A stretch of 64,000 bases of DNA from Orbilia blumenaviensis (Eukaryota; Ascomycota; Orbiliomycetes; Orbiliales; Orbiliaceae), in contig JAVHNS010000009.1 in the NCBI GenBank assembly GCA_036872755.1, forward strand, positions 1,550,001 to 1,614,000, given 5' to 3'. The notes under the pieces were generated by a model. The model saw only the letters and a list, made by a program, of their open reading frames with translations. It made no database searches and was not told where the DNA came from. The translations under genes were made by a program, and so were the position numbers. Shown here one piece after another: positions 25,757-35,354 of this stretch. Position 1 is the stretch's first letter, and every line of letters starts with the position of its first letter.

Positions 25757-27772
25757 TCATTGCTCCTGCTCCATTTGCCAGGCCCTTATGTCTTCAATGA
25801 CCTTTGCGGTTAAAATTTGTATCGAATCAACAGTTGACCGTCTATTCTTCATAGATATTCCGTCAGGAAGAGGCACAGGATAAACCTTGCCAGAGCCATC
25901 TCTGCAATCTATTTTCTTCTGTTGCAAAATGATGTACTCACAGATTGCGCAAGGGGGGCGAGATATGCCAATATAAGGACATGGTAGAGCTCGACACGAC
26001 CCGAAGCCTGCGAGAAGGATAACTTCGGCGTGGTAAACGGGTGTGATGACTGGATTGTTACTATTTAATGTTGACAGAAGGTGTTGACAGGCTTGCGGAT
26101 CCGGGATAACAGTGTGTAGGAGTCTCAGAAACTTCTGGACTCTTATCGAAATTTCGACGGGAGAGAGGTAGCCAAGGTAGAGGAACCTGTAAAGACTATA
26201 CTCGAGTTTTTCACCGCGGCAAGTGCTGGGGATGTTCCCGCCTAGCCGAATGACCTCTAGAGTGATCTGCTTTCTCACTGACCTTTCCTGCTTTACGACA
26301 CCATCGAGAAAATTTTCTGGGCTTTGGTACATTGCCGCTAGGAGGTAGCAACTCCAGAAAAAGCCATTTTGTGTCTTAAGCTTTTGACCTGCCTTCTCGG
26401 TACGGTGGCCTGATCTCGAGGGCTTTCGTTTTCCATCGGTATTTGCGTTCGCATGAACCCCAAGCTTTTGACTAAAGGTTGACAACATCAACTTTGGAGC
26501 AGAAAAGAACTTTCGTAAAACGTGTCGAGTTTTCGAACCGATGTTGCCCGCCTTTCCCTTCCGGCCGTCCCAGGTTTCATTCTTTCCTCGAGAGTTTGCG
26601 TCATCTAGAACATGTACACGCTCAAGAGTCGGAAATCCTGTCTGATGCTTCGTATACGCCTCACGCTTGGCAGCTAACTTGGTGATGAGCCCCACGTACT
26701 GACGGAATAGATTTGAGTTATGGGTGAATGCGACGATATACTCCAAGTATATGCAAAGTACACGCATTACGTCGTGGTAACGGGACTCATCACCTTCGCT
26801 CTTGATCTCATGACACCTTTTCAAACAAATTATGGCGTTTTCGAACGTGCACATAAAGAGTTCGTGCCAAATGTAGAGGTTTTCAGATGTGAGTTTCTCC
26901 AGTCCCAAATCGTTTCCAGACTCCAGTTTTTCTCGGACAAACTGGGACGTATACTCTGAGTTCAGATATATGTCACCTAGTTTGTGTGGGAGGCATTCAT
27001 CCTTTACGATATCCCATTCGTGTAGCTCGTCAACGAAGTACTCAACTTCCTCTTCAGACGGCTCTTCGAGATATTTAGGTGTGAAAAAGTGTTTTTCAAT
27101 GACGCGAAGGCCGTCTAAGATGACTCGGATACGATCAAAAAAGGCAGAAATCTTTGCCAGGCTATAATCCATTTGTGCGAAACGAAACTTCCGCAAGATT
27201 TCCTCTCGAGCATCCCCCTTCGGTGCTAGGAGATAGTCGCGCGAGAATTGGAGTATGGTATTGGCGTGCTTCTCCACGCGCTGACATTGCCATTCACGAA
27301 AGCTAAGGTTGTCAGATCACGGTTGATATATTCGGGATATTGTAATAGCCCCCCGTGAAAGCGAAGATATCATGACAACTCACTTTGGTGTTAGAATCTC
27401 CGGGTCAGCAGGAACTATGCAATCTGTGTCCTCCCCGGAGTTGATAGCCGCCACCAGCCAAATCTTCTCATTGGTTGTCCAAAAGACTGCGACTGCAACA
27501 GCCTCGTCGGGACGCGCGACAAGCAATCGAGCCAGCGTATCGAGCAAGCTAGCCGTTGCCACATCCCTCTGTCTGGCTAGATGGTATCTGTTCTCGTCCC
27601 GCATTCGATTCGCGTCGGCCGCGGCTGCAATCTGCCGTCGTATTTCGCCGCTGCCACGAGATAGTTGATTTAAGAAGGCACAGTTAGAGACGTAATGGCG
27701 TTGGTTTGGCTCGCCGTCGGTGTGGATGGTGATATCAGACATGGTGAAACTGGGGGCTGCCAGGGTGCTCAA
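25757..27772 (-). CDS. OTT_1508-like deaminase-fold protein
   Basis: Two exons (27772-27384 and 27302-25757, intron 81 nt) join in frame at NFREWQ to give 644 residues. Near the C-terminus is the zinc-binding pattern of the cytidine-deaminase fold: HAEVILLAGFGSC near residue 554 and RPPCAICEYI near residue 579, that is HAE then PCxxC. This spacing and the long helical region before it fit the fungal OTT_1508-like deaminase family. Members of that family are abundant in fungi and their substrates are largely unknown; suggested roles include nucleic-acid editing or conflict-type toxins, but none is shown here. No signal peptide, so probably intracellular. A basic Ser-rich linker lies mid-protein (around KRKPSRSGHR). 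All three zinc ligands and the catalytic Glu are present. Confidence 0.8.
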
Positions 27773-28679
27773 AAGAGATGATGATCGATGGCACAGATGA
27801 GGAGGAATTATCGTGATTGTATGGGCAATTAAATACTTTCCTCGCTGAAGGATAAAGCTAGGGTATTACTACAAGGGAAAAATGCTACAGCGAAGGCTAT
27901 CAGACGGCCCGCTGAATGTTGGGGCCCTGGCCGCTTCATATCGGGGAAATACTATCTCAGCTATGCTACACTAGCGCTAGCTATAGCTCTGTACCGTTCC
28001 AAAAGGCGGGAGGAAGATTATGTATTGCGATTGGGTTCAGAGATCGCCAGGTATACTTAACTATATTCAAGGCGACTACTTAAACATGCAGTTGTGTCAA
28101 AGACTAGGTATTTCTAAAAGTCCAAGGTTTGCCTTTATATGTGGCGGATTCATGTTGACCGTAGCCCAAAGATCGGTTTTTTTGAAATGAAGTTGGTTTT
28201 CAATTGAAATATAGGCAATGGTTAGCAGGGCCCGGGAGGCATGAGCATGGAATAAATTAGTCGTGCGGGGTACACAGATTCTTCTATCTACTAAAAAAGC
28301 TATCAGACTGGTCTCTTAAACCAGTCTCATATCAGACCGTTCATGTGTAAATAAATATTTAGACTTTACGGCTAAGAATCGCTTAATACAGTTGTATAGC
28401 CGCTGTAGTTTTCTTCACTGAATCATTTTACTTTATTATACGAAACCAATATGCCATTCACCGCTAGGTACCCATACTTTCCACTGATTAGACTGACCGG
28501 GCACAGAAAAATTGTGTTTGTAATGTTATATATATTATGTTAGTCTTTGCGGCTGTGGCGAATAGCATCCGGGAGCGGGGCCGTGGTGTAGCACGGTGGG
28601 TGGAACAGAGGCGAGTGGTTGGGCTATGAAACGATGCAAGAAGTGAGATGTTGGCAGAAGAGGACATGGACTTCATCAA
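27773..28679. other. Non-coding spacer with a small hairpin
   Basis: No gene seen. An 8-bp perfect inverted repeat (AGACTGGT / ACCAGTCT, loop of 7) lies at 28305-28327. Its meaning is unknown. Confidence 0.4.
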
Positions 28680-28729
28680 TTTCTCTCTCTACAACCGCTT
28701 CGATATAACGAAGCAACCCATGGAGAAAG
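28680..28729 (-). promoter_or_regulatory. Conserved 3'-flanking hairpin of U2 copy B
   Basis: On the minus strand, just past the U2 3' end, an inner perfect stem GCTTCG/CGAAGC closes a 6-nt loop at 28697-28714, inside an outer stem formed by TTTCTC-like and GAGAAA-like arms. The same two-tier layout follows the other two U2 genes with different arm sequences. In budding and fission yeasts a hairpin here is cut by RNase III (Rnt1 or Pac1) to form the U2 3' end; that role is inferred. Confidence 0.6.
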
Positions 28730-28736
28730 GAAACAA

Positions 28737-28995
28737 AGTTCGCATCACCTGGAGACAGTGCAAATACCAGGGACACAGTGAAACAGGCGCGTAAGCAAGC
28801 TTAGAGGCTCCTCGTAGCAAGAGACAAAAATAATTTTAATCTTAAATCCACCCAATGTTGGGCGTATTCCAGAGATTAAGCTGAAAAGAACAGATACTAC
28901 ACTTGATCTAAGCCTGTCCAGGAGGGGTGAGATGTCAGCGATAGTGGTTCCTGGGGGGGCTGTTGTGGGCGACTCACCAAAAGGCGAAGAGAGCT
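28737..28995 (-). ncRNA. U2 spliceosomal snRNA, copy B, with a 64-nt intron
   Basis: Read on the minus strand, CTCTTCGCCTTTTG is followed by an insertion and then GCTTAGATCAAGTGTAGTAT, which holds the branch-point recognition sequence GTAGTA, and then CTGTTCTTTTCAG. Removing 28977-28914 (donor GTGAGT, branch-like CTGAC, acceptor GACAG) restores the universal GCCTTTTGGCTTAGATC. Downstream are a stem IIb hairpin (CCCAACATTGGG), an Sm site ATTTTTG, and stem-loop IV with CCTGG, TATTTGCA and CCAGG, matching the U2B''/U2A' binding loop. Spliced length is about 195 nt, as expected (fission yeast U2 is about 186). Ends are estimated to within a few bases. U2 pairs with the intron branch site in the spliceosome. 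Confidence 0.92.
28914..28977 (-). other. Spliceosomal-type intron inside U2 copy B
   Basis: 64 nt with donor GTGAGTCG, branch-like GCTGACAT about 25 nt before the end, and acceptor CTGGACAG. It falls between the two G residues of the conserved GCCTTTTGGC. Position is identical to the intron of copy A, although the intron bodies are not alike. Confidence 0.88.
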
Positions 28996-29041
28996 AGGGA
29001 GGGAAGGAAGAAGGATGAGACAGGATTGGAGGAAAAGAGGC

Positions 29042-29077
29042 CCTTTTATAGTTGCAGAAACCCCAGGCGAGGGAAAC
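29042..29077 (-). promoter_or_regulatory. U2 copy B core promoter: TATA element and shared upstream box
   Basis: On the minus strand TATAAAAGG (29050-29042) lies about 47 nt before the U2 5' end, and AGTTTCCCTC (around 29077-29069) lies upstream of it. The TTTCCCTC box and a TATA element are found before all three U2 copies, so they are likely the snRNA promoter. A TGACGTCA palindrome occurs further up near 29100. Confidence 0.65.
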
Positions 29078-30208
29078 TACCTTTGGACACTTCGTAATGA
29101 CGTCAACACAGCCCTAAGTTGAAGCGCCGTCCGCGTCCTGGGTGTGCCCTTAACCTTCGGTCTATCGCACCGGACGCTAGTCTATCGATGCGTGGAGGAA
29201 CCGGGCCCCCAATGCCTCGGACTTAAAAGGCAGCTCTACAGGTCTACAGCCTGTAAACCTTTTTTTTTATGGAAGCTTTTTACAGAAGATCATTCAAATT
29301 GGCCCAGGGCTCGGAAATTTACGGGTGAATGGTGAAAGAGATCTGCAGCAGAACTCGAAGATAAGCTCCGTAGGATCACTTTCGATACGCTTGAAACTGC
29401 TGTCCCAGAACATAGATGCCACATAAAAATAGAGAAGGCGATGATGGAAGATAGAGTGGCTAATTATAACGTCGACGGAACAGTGCTTCACGAGGCGGCA
29501 GAAAGATAATACCAGCAACGAGGTTACCGTAGTAGTGGGCGGGGGAGATAACCTTTTATCGGCAAGGACAGGTGGTATGCCGTCTAGTATCGTAGGTCCC
29601 AGGACCAAACTGTACTACAATACTCAAGACAGGAACTATTGTGTGAATATTATCAATATAGAGCCTAAAGACTATAGGGCGCTATGCCCGACGGAAAGGA
29701 AGGTCTCTAAAGTACTTCCCTGCAGCAATGCGACCTCCCCCGGGTACAACTAAAAAAGCTGGGGATAGGAAGACGAGTCTTAGTATGAGACAGGGTATAT
29801 CCGCAGATAGTATACTATTAGGAACTTTCCTAGACTATTAAAGGCCATCCCAACAGCAGAATATTTGGATAACTTGTATTACTTAACCAATAAAAAACCG
29901 CATGACAATTCGTATTGTAGTTTCAGAAAACCGTCTCACGCCTCTGAAATACATCCTAACACAAGGTAGATCTAGACCATGATAAGGACTTAGCTGAGTG
30001 GATGTTCCACACAAGCCGAATTTCATTAGTATCCGACTATACCGTATCATCCCGAACGGCTATCAATCCCCTGCTTCTTCTTCCGAAGCCTGTTCTGAAT
30101 ACAACTGGATGGATATCGATACATCAATGAGTTTTAACAACAAATTCAAAGCGAAAAAGAAAGAGGGAAACAAATGGGAACTGGAATGTCCTAGACGAGG
30201 GCGTAGCT
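29078..30208. other. Non-coding spacer
   Basis: Upstream flank of U2 copy B and 3' flank of the kinase-like gene. Only short open frames, such as 29535-29753, and no motif or repeat recognised. Confidence 0.45.
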
Positions 30209-31009
30209 CTACACTGAAGCGCCCCCCTTTCTGAGAATTCTTCTTATCCATTCTCTTGTCGCATCATCTTTCACCTCCATCAAGTCCACCGTTTGACCCG
30301 TCTTATGATGTGATCGCATATCCTCTCCAGATTCAATTGTATCAAACGGCACTTTGCCAGTATACAACTCCCAGATAGATATGGCCAATGCGTACCAGTC
30401 ATCATCTTTCGTGGGTGGTACATAATGATAGCGTGTTTTGTTGTGATATCGATCAGTCGAGGTTGTGATTTCCGATTCGTGACACAAGAATTCCCAAACC
30501 TCGGTTTTTTCGTCTACCGGCCGCGCGCATTCAAAATCGCACAGGCGTATTTTTCCGTCTTTGCATATAACAAAATTGAGTGGTTTTACGTCTCCGTGAA
30601 CCATATTGTATCTCGTATGTAGCTCTTCCAGAACGGCGATCATTTCTTCTTTGATTCGGTGCTTTTCGGATTCATCCTTAATCGTCTTGATGTAGTCAAC
30701 GAGGGGCCGCGCAATCTCCATAACGAAACCCACTTCGCGAGGTTGGTTGTCGGGTGGGACGTCGAATCTCACGACATGCCCATGAACTTTAACTCCACAG
30801 TCCCCTGCGAGCTCCGCCATTTCTATTTCTCGAGGCCCAACGAAATATTTGATTGCAAACCCTTTGTACTCAAAAATAGGATCATTCCAAAATGCACGAG
30901 TACCTATGCCGGATAACCTTGGAAAATTGGGTTTCAGGACCCATCTACCAGACTTTAGCTCATAGAGGTCATCGTATAGAATGTCATTGGGCTTCATTGA
31001 TGTCGACAT
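30209..31009 (-). CDS. Small protein-kinase-like protein with DFE in place of DFG
   Basis: Single exon, 266 residues. Kinase landmarks are Lys54 in FAIKYF, the catalytic-loop HGDVKPLNF (residues 138-146, Asp140 and Asn145 present), and CDFE at 157-160 where most kinases have DFG. WYALAISIWELYTGKVPF gives the helix F region. HGDVKP-type loops are common in a group of small fungal kinase-like proteins. The glycine-rich loop is weak (RLSGIGTRAF), so the N-lobe may be reduced. The metal-binding Asp of DFE is kept, so activity is possible, but the protein could instead be a pseudokinase. No membrane segment or signal is seen, so it is probably cytosolic. Substrate unknown. Confidence 0.8.
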   Translation of the reverse strand: MSTSMKPNDILYDDLYELKSGRWVLKPNFPRLSGIGTRAFWNDPIFEYKGFAIKYFVGPREIEMAELAGDCGVKVHGHVVRFDVPPDNQPREVGFVMEIARPLVDYIKTIKDESEKHRIKEEMIAVLEELHTRYNMVHGDVKPLNFVICKDGKIRLCDFECARPVDEKTEVWEFLCHESEITTSTDRYHNKTRYHYVPPTKDDDWYALAISIWELYTGKVPFDTIESGEDMRSHHKTGQTVDLMEVKDDATREWIRRILRKGGASV

Positions 31010-32665
31010 CGTAGGCTTATTGCCAATTGGAGTTGGAGCAGAGACTGATGGAAGAGTGTAGTTTTGTGTTGCAGACTCGGAAGAGTGTTTCTAAAGAATT
31101 CAAGAGCAACATCATAACTAACCAGGGCGTACTTAGAGCTCCGCTATCGACTTAAGTATATATAATTACCTAGTTACAGGGTGTGATCTCCTCCCCGAAC
31201 GATAATATCCACACATGCACCTATTTGAGTACTTGAGAACTTAAACCCTTAGGGATATCGCGTAATTTAATTTATCATCTCACAGGTTGATCAGAAGATC
31301 TTTATCTCATAACTTAGTTGTCGAATAATGTGTGTTTATAGTGCCGAAAACTATGCTGAGTGCGAAGAACCCGCTGGCAAAAAACAACATTTTAAAAAAA
31401 CCGTCAGGTGCGCCTCTAAAGAGCGAAATCCTAGGGCATGTCAGTCCCGAACCGAGGGGTTCGGGGTCCACTCTGTTTCGAAAGAATCAAATATACATTG
31501 CCTTTTTTTCTGCGACGAATTGTCAAACTCGAGGACCAGGATCGAGACGGGAAGCAATTCCAGCGGGATCCTAGACCTCAGGTTATACGTAAAGCTGCCC
31601 GATCTCCCAACGCTACAATTGGCAATAGCTGACCTAGTTTTTCTCGCATAGATCCAAAAGCCGGTAACTTTGGACTCATTTTGCTTTTTCTGACGTTTGA
31701 AGTTCCGTGGTTTGAGCGAAGGGGGGTTATCAAGTTGGCGCTCAGCGCATATTAGAAGCCTAGATGGTTTTGGGGTATGTGGAGGAGGTGCAGACAGAAT
31801 ATGCGAGGGTGTAAGATCGAGTTTATCGGTATGTGGCGTAAGGAGGTGACATGCTTTTGAAGGGTTCTATACGTGGTTCTGGTGGGAGTGGCGACGTTGC
31901 AGTCTGATGTCGCGCCGTCAGTTTATTTGAAAATAAGAAGTCGGCCTAGCGAGTGAAGTTATTTGATATGATGGTATATTGGTTGTTGGATAACTAGATC
32001 CATTAATCCTTTTTTAAAATCCCGTAAAATATCTAGAGTATGATAAATTGGACGAATTTCGAATTGTGCGTGACAGAATTTCACAGATTTAGAACTTTGA
32101 AATAGATTCGACTTGAATGTTGCAGATGTCATTCCAGATGAGGGTTAAGAAATGGATAATCCTCGGACCTTCAGGAGCCCGATCTCTTGACTAGTATTCA
32201 AAGGGAAGGAAATCAACGCAGTGTATTCCATCTTTGAAATATCTTTGAATCGAACAAGCAAATTTAGCAACGGGCCTGAGATGAGGCTGATTTACCAATT
32301 GGAAATTTTTGATTTGCGAAGTTGATAGGAGAGGAGTCTGGAAGATGGGTGAAATGACTTGACTTGTGCCCCACCCCCTAGGGCCGTCTCACGTGATCAC
32401 CCGCTCTAAAATCTGTATAGCGGATTCAAAGACATTTCAAAGATGGAATGCATGCTTCAGCTTGTTCCACGATACATATTTCGGCACCTATTGAAGAAAT
32501 ATAATCATGACAGATTTACCGGGGTTCAGTTGGGCGTGCACGCACCTATTAAGCCGAGTTAGCCAAGAGCTAGCAAGAGTCACTTAACTTATAAGGAAGG
32601 GCTAAGATTTCAGATCTAGAGTCCCATACATCTCACAGCTGAGAAAGAAAGGGCTATGTTGGCTA
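31010..32665. other. Non-coding spacer
   Basis: Upstream region of the kinase-like gene and 3' flank of U2 copy C. Overlapping open frames at 31328-31651 carry no motif. I see nothing else. Confidence 0.45.
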
Positions 32666-32708
32666 TTTTCTATGAAAGCTTCGATAACACGAAGACAACC
32701 ATGGAAAA
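32666..32708 (-). promoter_or_regulatory. Conserved 3'-flanking hairpin of U2 copy C
   Basis: Minus-strand inner stem CTTCG/CGAAG around a 6-nt loop (32679-32694) lies within an outer stem TTTTC-ATG/CAT-GAAAA. Layout equals that after copies A and B while the bases differ, which suggests selection for structure. Probable 3'-end processing signal, by analogy with yeast U2. Confidence 0.6.
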
Positions 32709-32711
32709 GAG

Positions 32712-32900
32712 ATTTCGCATCATCCAGAGACAGTGCAATACCGGAGACACGGTGGAGAGAACATTGGCAAGCCAAGAGGATCTCATCCGAACTATAAAAA
32801 TAATATTAATAACCGATATCGTCGCGTGGACGATATTTCAGATATTAAACTGAAAAGAACAGATACTACACTTGATCTAAGCCAATTGGCGAAGAGAGCT
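32712..32900 (-). ncRNA. U2 spliceosomal snRNA, copy C, without intron and with altered stem I loop
   Basis: Minus strand reads CTCTTCGCCAATTGGCTTAG then ATCAAGTGTAGTATCTG, continuous with no insertion. Exon-2-equivalent sequence is nearly identical to copy A down to the 3' end; I see changes only in the stem IIb loop region (GTG to GCG, AAA to GGT) and at the last bases. The Sm site is ATTTTTA and the stem-loop IV motif GGTATTGCACTG is kept. In the 5' loop the usual TTTT is AATT. Total about 189 nt, matching spliced copy A. Either a working intronless gene or a recent copy derived from an A-like gene that lost the intron. Confidence 0.88.
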
Positions 32901-32931
32901 GATGAAGAAAGAGGGTGCTGGGGAGGCCCTC

Positions 32932-32965
32932 ATTATATACTCGTGCCAAGCAATACGAGGGAAAG
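32932..32965 (-). promoter_or_regulatory. U2 copy C core promoter: TATA element and shared upstream box
   Basis: Minus strand has TATATAATG about 35 nt before the U2 5' end and ACTTTCCCTC upstream, matching the box before copies A and B. The TATA element is less canonical and closer to the start than in the other two. Confidence 0.55.
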
Positions 32966-34067
32966 TTTGCGCTGTGTTGTTAGTCTTGCCGAAAGTGGAC
33001 ACAAATCTGAATCATCTGGTTACGCGATGTCATCTCCATGACCATCCACCCCCCATCAAACGTACAGGCCAGTTGGTGGGACAATACCAGCTAAACAAGA
33101 TGGTGCATTGCATATGCTATATCGCTGGCGTATGTACCTAGATAGGTAACTACAAAACTCTTTGGCACAGCCATTACCTAGGCTCGTGCCGGGGCTGGCG
33201 AATCCAAACAACACTAACACATATTCTGTGAATTATATGTTGTTTGTTGTATTTTTGCTTACGTACGAAGAATGCAAAATATATAATTGAGCAGAGAATG
33301 AAGGGTTACTCGGAGATCCGGAGGGGCATTTTGGCTCGATCCTTGCGTCGGGTAAATAGGATTATGAGTGGCCAATATATAAAAGTCAAAAGAAAGAATA
33401 ACCCCCACATACTGTTTTCCTAGATCGCAAGCGCGATGTAGTTGTCGCCAAGTGGTTCGGTGGCGCTTTCACCTCGTATATCTGCCGTGTCTACGACCCA
33501 AACTCTGTGATAAAGTTAAATATCTGCATTGCATAAATCCAATGCGGCGCTAGCATGCACCTATTTCCGCACAGCCCAACGCGTTAACGATTGCGTATAG
33601 AGGAACAGGAATCGGAAGCGACACAATTGGCTGATGATACATTTCAAAAAATTTCCCGTCTCCACAATCGTAGAACATCGATGCATCAGATCCCGTGCGC
33701 CGTCGTTTTCCCTCTTGATCGTGCAAAGGAGCTTTTCTGCAGTGTGCCGAAACGGTTTAGTGTTTTGCTTGACCAACTTTGGCTCTTTTACAATCTGCTT
33801 GGTTTCGAGATCCAGCGTATCGTATCAGACTGGTTTAAAATTTAGTCTAGGCTGATGTATGGACCTTCTATGGTTTTTGTGCATAAATACCGCTCTGAAC
33901 GTCCTTGGAAATTTCCTCTTTTCCAAATCATCACGCTCATGACCATATCTCGGGCAGATTCTGGGTACAATCGCACAATCGCGCAAAATATCCTCTGCTA
34001 GTCCCATTACCATTCAATATTCACCAAATCGGCGGTCACCTTGACCTGCATTCCCGCGGCATTGATC
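32966..34067. other. Non-coding spacer
   Basis: Divergent upstream region between U2 copy C and the secreted protein gene. Short open frames near 33591-33855 have no recognised motif. Confidence 0.45.
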
Positions 34068-34901
34068 ATGAAATTCACTCCCCTCTACTATTTTGTTCTA
34101 GTTTCCCGCGCACTCGCCGCCACTCTTCCACCACCCTCAGCTAGTCTAACGCAGACAGAGAATCTACCCACGGATACAGCTGAACCTATCCCATTCAATT
34201 ACGAAATCAAACCGGGAGATCTCAACAGATATCTTCATCCTGATGCTACATATACCGACGAACATATAGATTGCGCCGACGGACAACCAATTCTCTCCGG
34301 AGAAACGGTTATCGGCTGCTTTTTCATAAATGAAGAAGAAGACGTCGACAGAGCAATCGAGGCCATCACGATTGCTAAAAATTTAACGAATGAAAATCCC
34401 GAGGCTTTACCTCCTACCCCACAGTTGTATGGGCCTGAGAACCATTCCCAGTTACAAAAAAGGGGCCCATGGGCTTTGTACCCGCCTTATTGTTTTGGGG
34501 CCGGTGTTTACAGTAATCTTGAGCCTGACTTCCGCGAAACCTCTGATGCGGTTTGTGCCTCAATGCACGCATTCGGAGGTCGGAATATGGCGTCTGCTTC
34601 GTGGACAATTCGGAGACGCGGTGGTAATTTAGGTCTTATAATGTATGCGACTGGGACCTCGTGGCCAATTCAGCATGACTATTTCTTTCGCAATATTGGC
34701 AAAGACAATTGGGTATACACCAATTTTAGGACGGATCAAGCGTGTTTTATCTTTATTAACCACATCGTTCAAGGCGCATGTAGGGGGGGTAACCCCGACA
34801 GCCAAGGGGGTTGGGCTGATGGTTATGATTACTACTATGGAGCTAGTCGTACCTACAGGATCGGGGTTGATCCTAATCGGGATGGCCAGCCGAATAGTTA
34901 A
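34068..34901 (+). CDS. Secreted pre-pro protein of unknown function
   Basis: Single exon of 277 residues from the Met that starts a signal peptide (MKFTPLYYFVLVSRALAAT); a Met nine codons upstream would spoil it. Residues about 20-130 form an acidic pro-region with two cysteines, ending in QLQKR (131-132 being KR), a Kex2-type cleavage site. The mature part of about 145 residues starts GPWALYPPYC and has four cysteines, suggesting two disulfides. Its end (CFIFINHIVQGACRGGNPDSQGGW, shown here in two parts: CFIFINHIVQGAC and RGGNPDSQGGW) matches a block I recall from uncharacterised fungal secreted proteins. No enzyme motif was recognised. Role outside the cell only inferred. Confidence 0.82.
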   Translation: MKFTPLYYFVLVSRALAATLPPPSASLTQTENLPTDTAEPIPFNYEIKPGDLNRYLHPDATYTDEHIDCADGQPILSGETVIGCFFINEEEDVDRAIEAITIAKNLTNENPEALPPTPQLYGPENHSQLQKRGPWALYPPYCFGAGVYSNLEPDFRETSDAVCASMHAFGGRNMASASWTIRRRGGNLGLIMYATGTSWPIQHDYFFRNIGKDNWVYTNFRTDQACFIFINHIVQGACRGGNPDSQGGWADGYDYYYGASRTYRIGVDPNRDGQPNS

Positions 34902-35354
34902 ACTCTTATCTGACCTGTTTGTAGATACCTATTCTGAACATTCGTTCGTCAGGACGGCTTCATTCATGCATTCTTAATACTACGCAAGTAAGCCTGTATC
35001 TACATCTAAAACCAGGACCAGCCAGCCCTCCAATACTAGCCGTATATTCTCAGGAATACAACACCCCATTGCGTGTTACATATGCTTGACTGATAAGTCG
35101 GGTTCTAAGTAACCCTCGGTGCCCGTACCGCCTACATTAAAAAATGTTGGTGGAGGTTTAAAAGAAATGTGTTTTTCCTTAACGTTTTCAGAAAAATTCT
35201 CTTAAAAATCGTTCATAGGTATTAAAAGACTACTAATATATTAAATTGAGTTTGAATGTGAGCTAATTTTTGTTTATTGATTTAAAAATAAAGTTTAAAT
35301 TTGTTTAAAGCTCTCTTATGTTATGCAGTAAACGTATAAACACTATAATTTTAA
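34902..35354. other. AT-rich spacer
   Basis: Very AT-rich 3' flank of the secreted protein gene leading into the paired repeat element. No gene seen. Confidence 0.5.

Noticed and set aside
28305..28327. Short perfect hairpin as a terminator
   Set aside because: Rho-independent terminators do not apply to RNA polymerase II genes, and no transcript end is expected there.
32656..32853. Open frames across U2 copy C and likewise 39696-39920 across copy A
   Set aside because: They overlay a structured U2 snRNA on the other strand and have no protein features.
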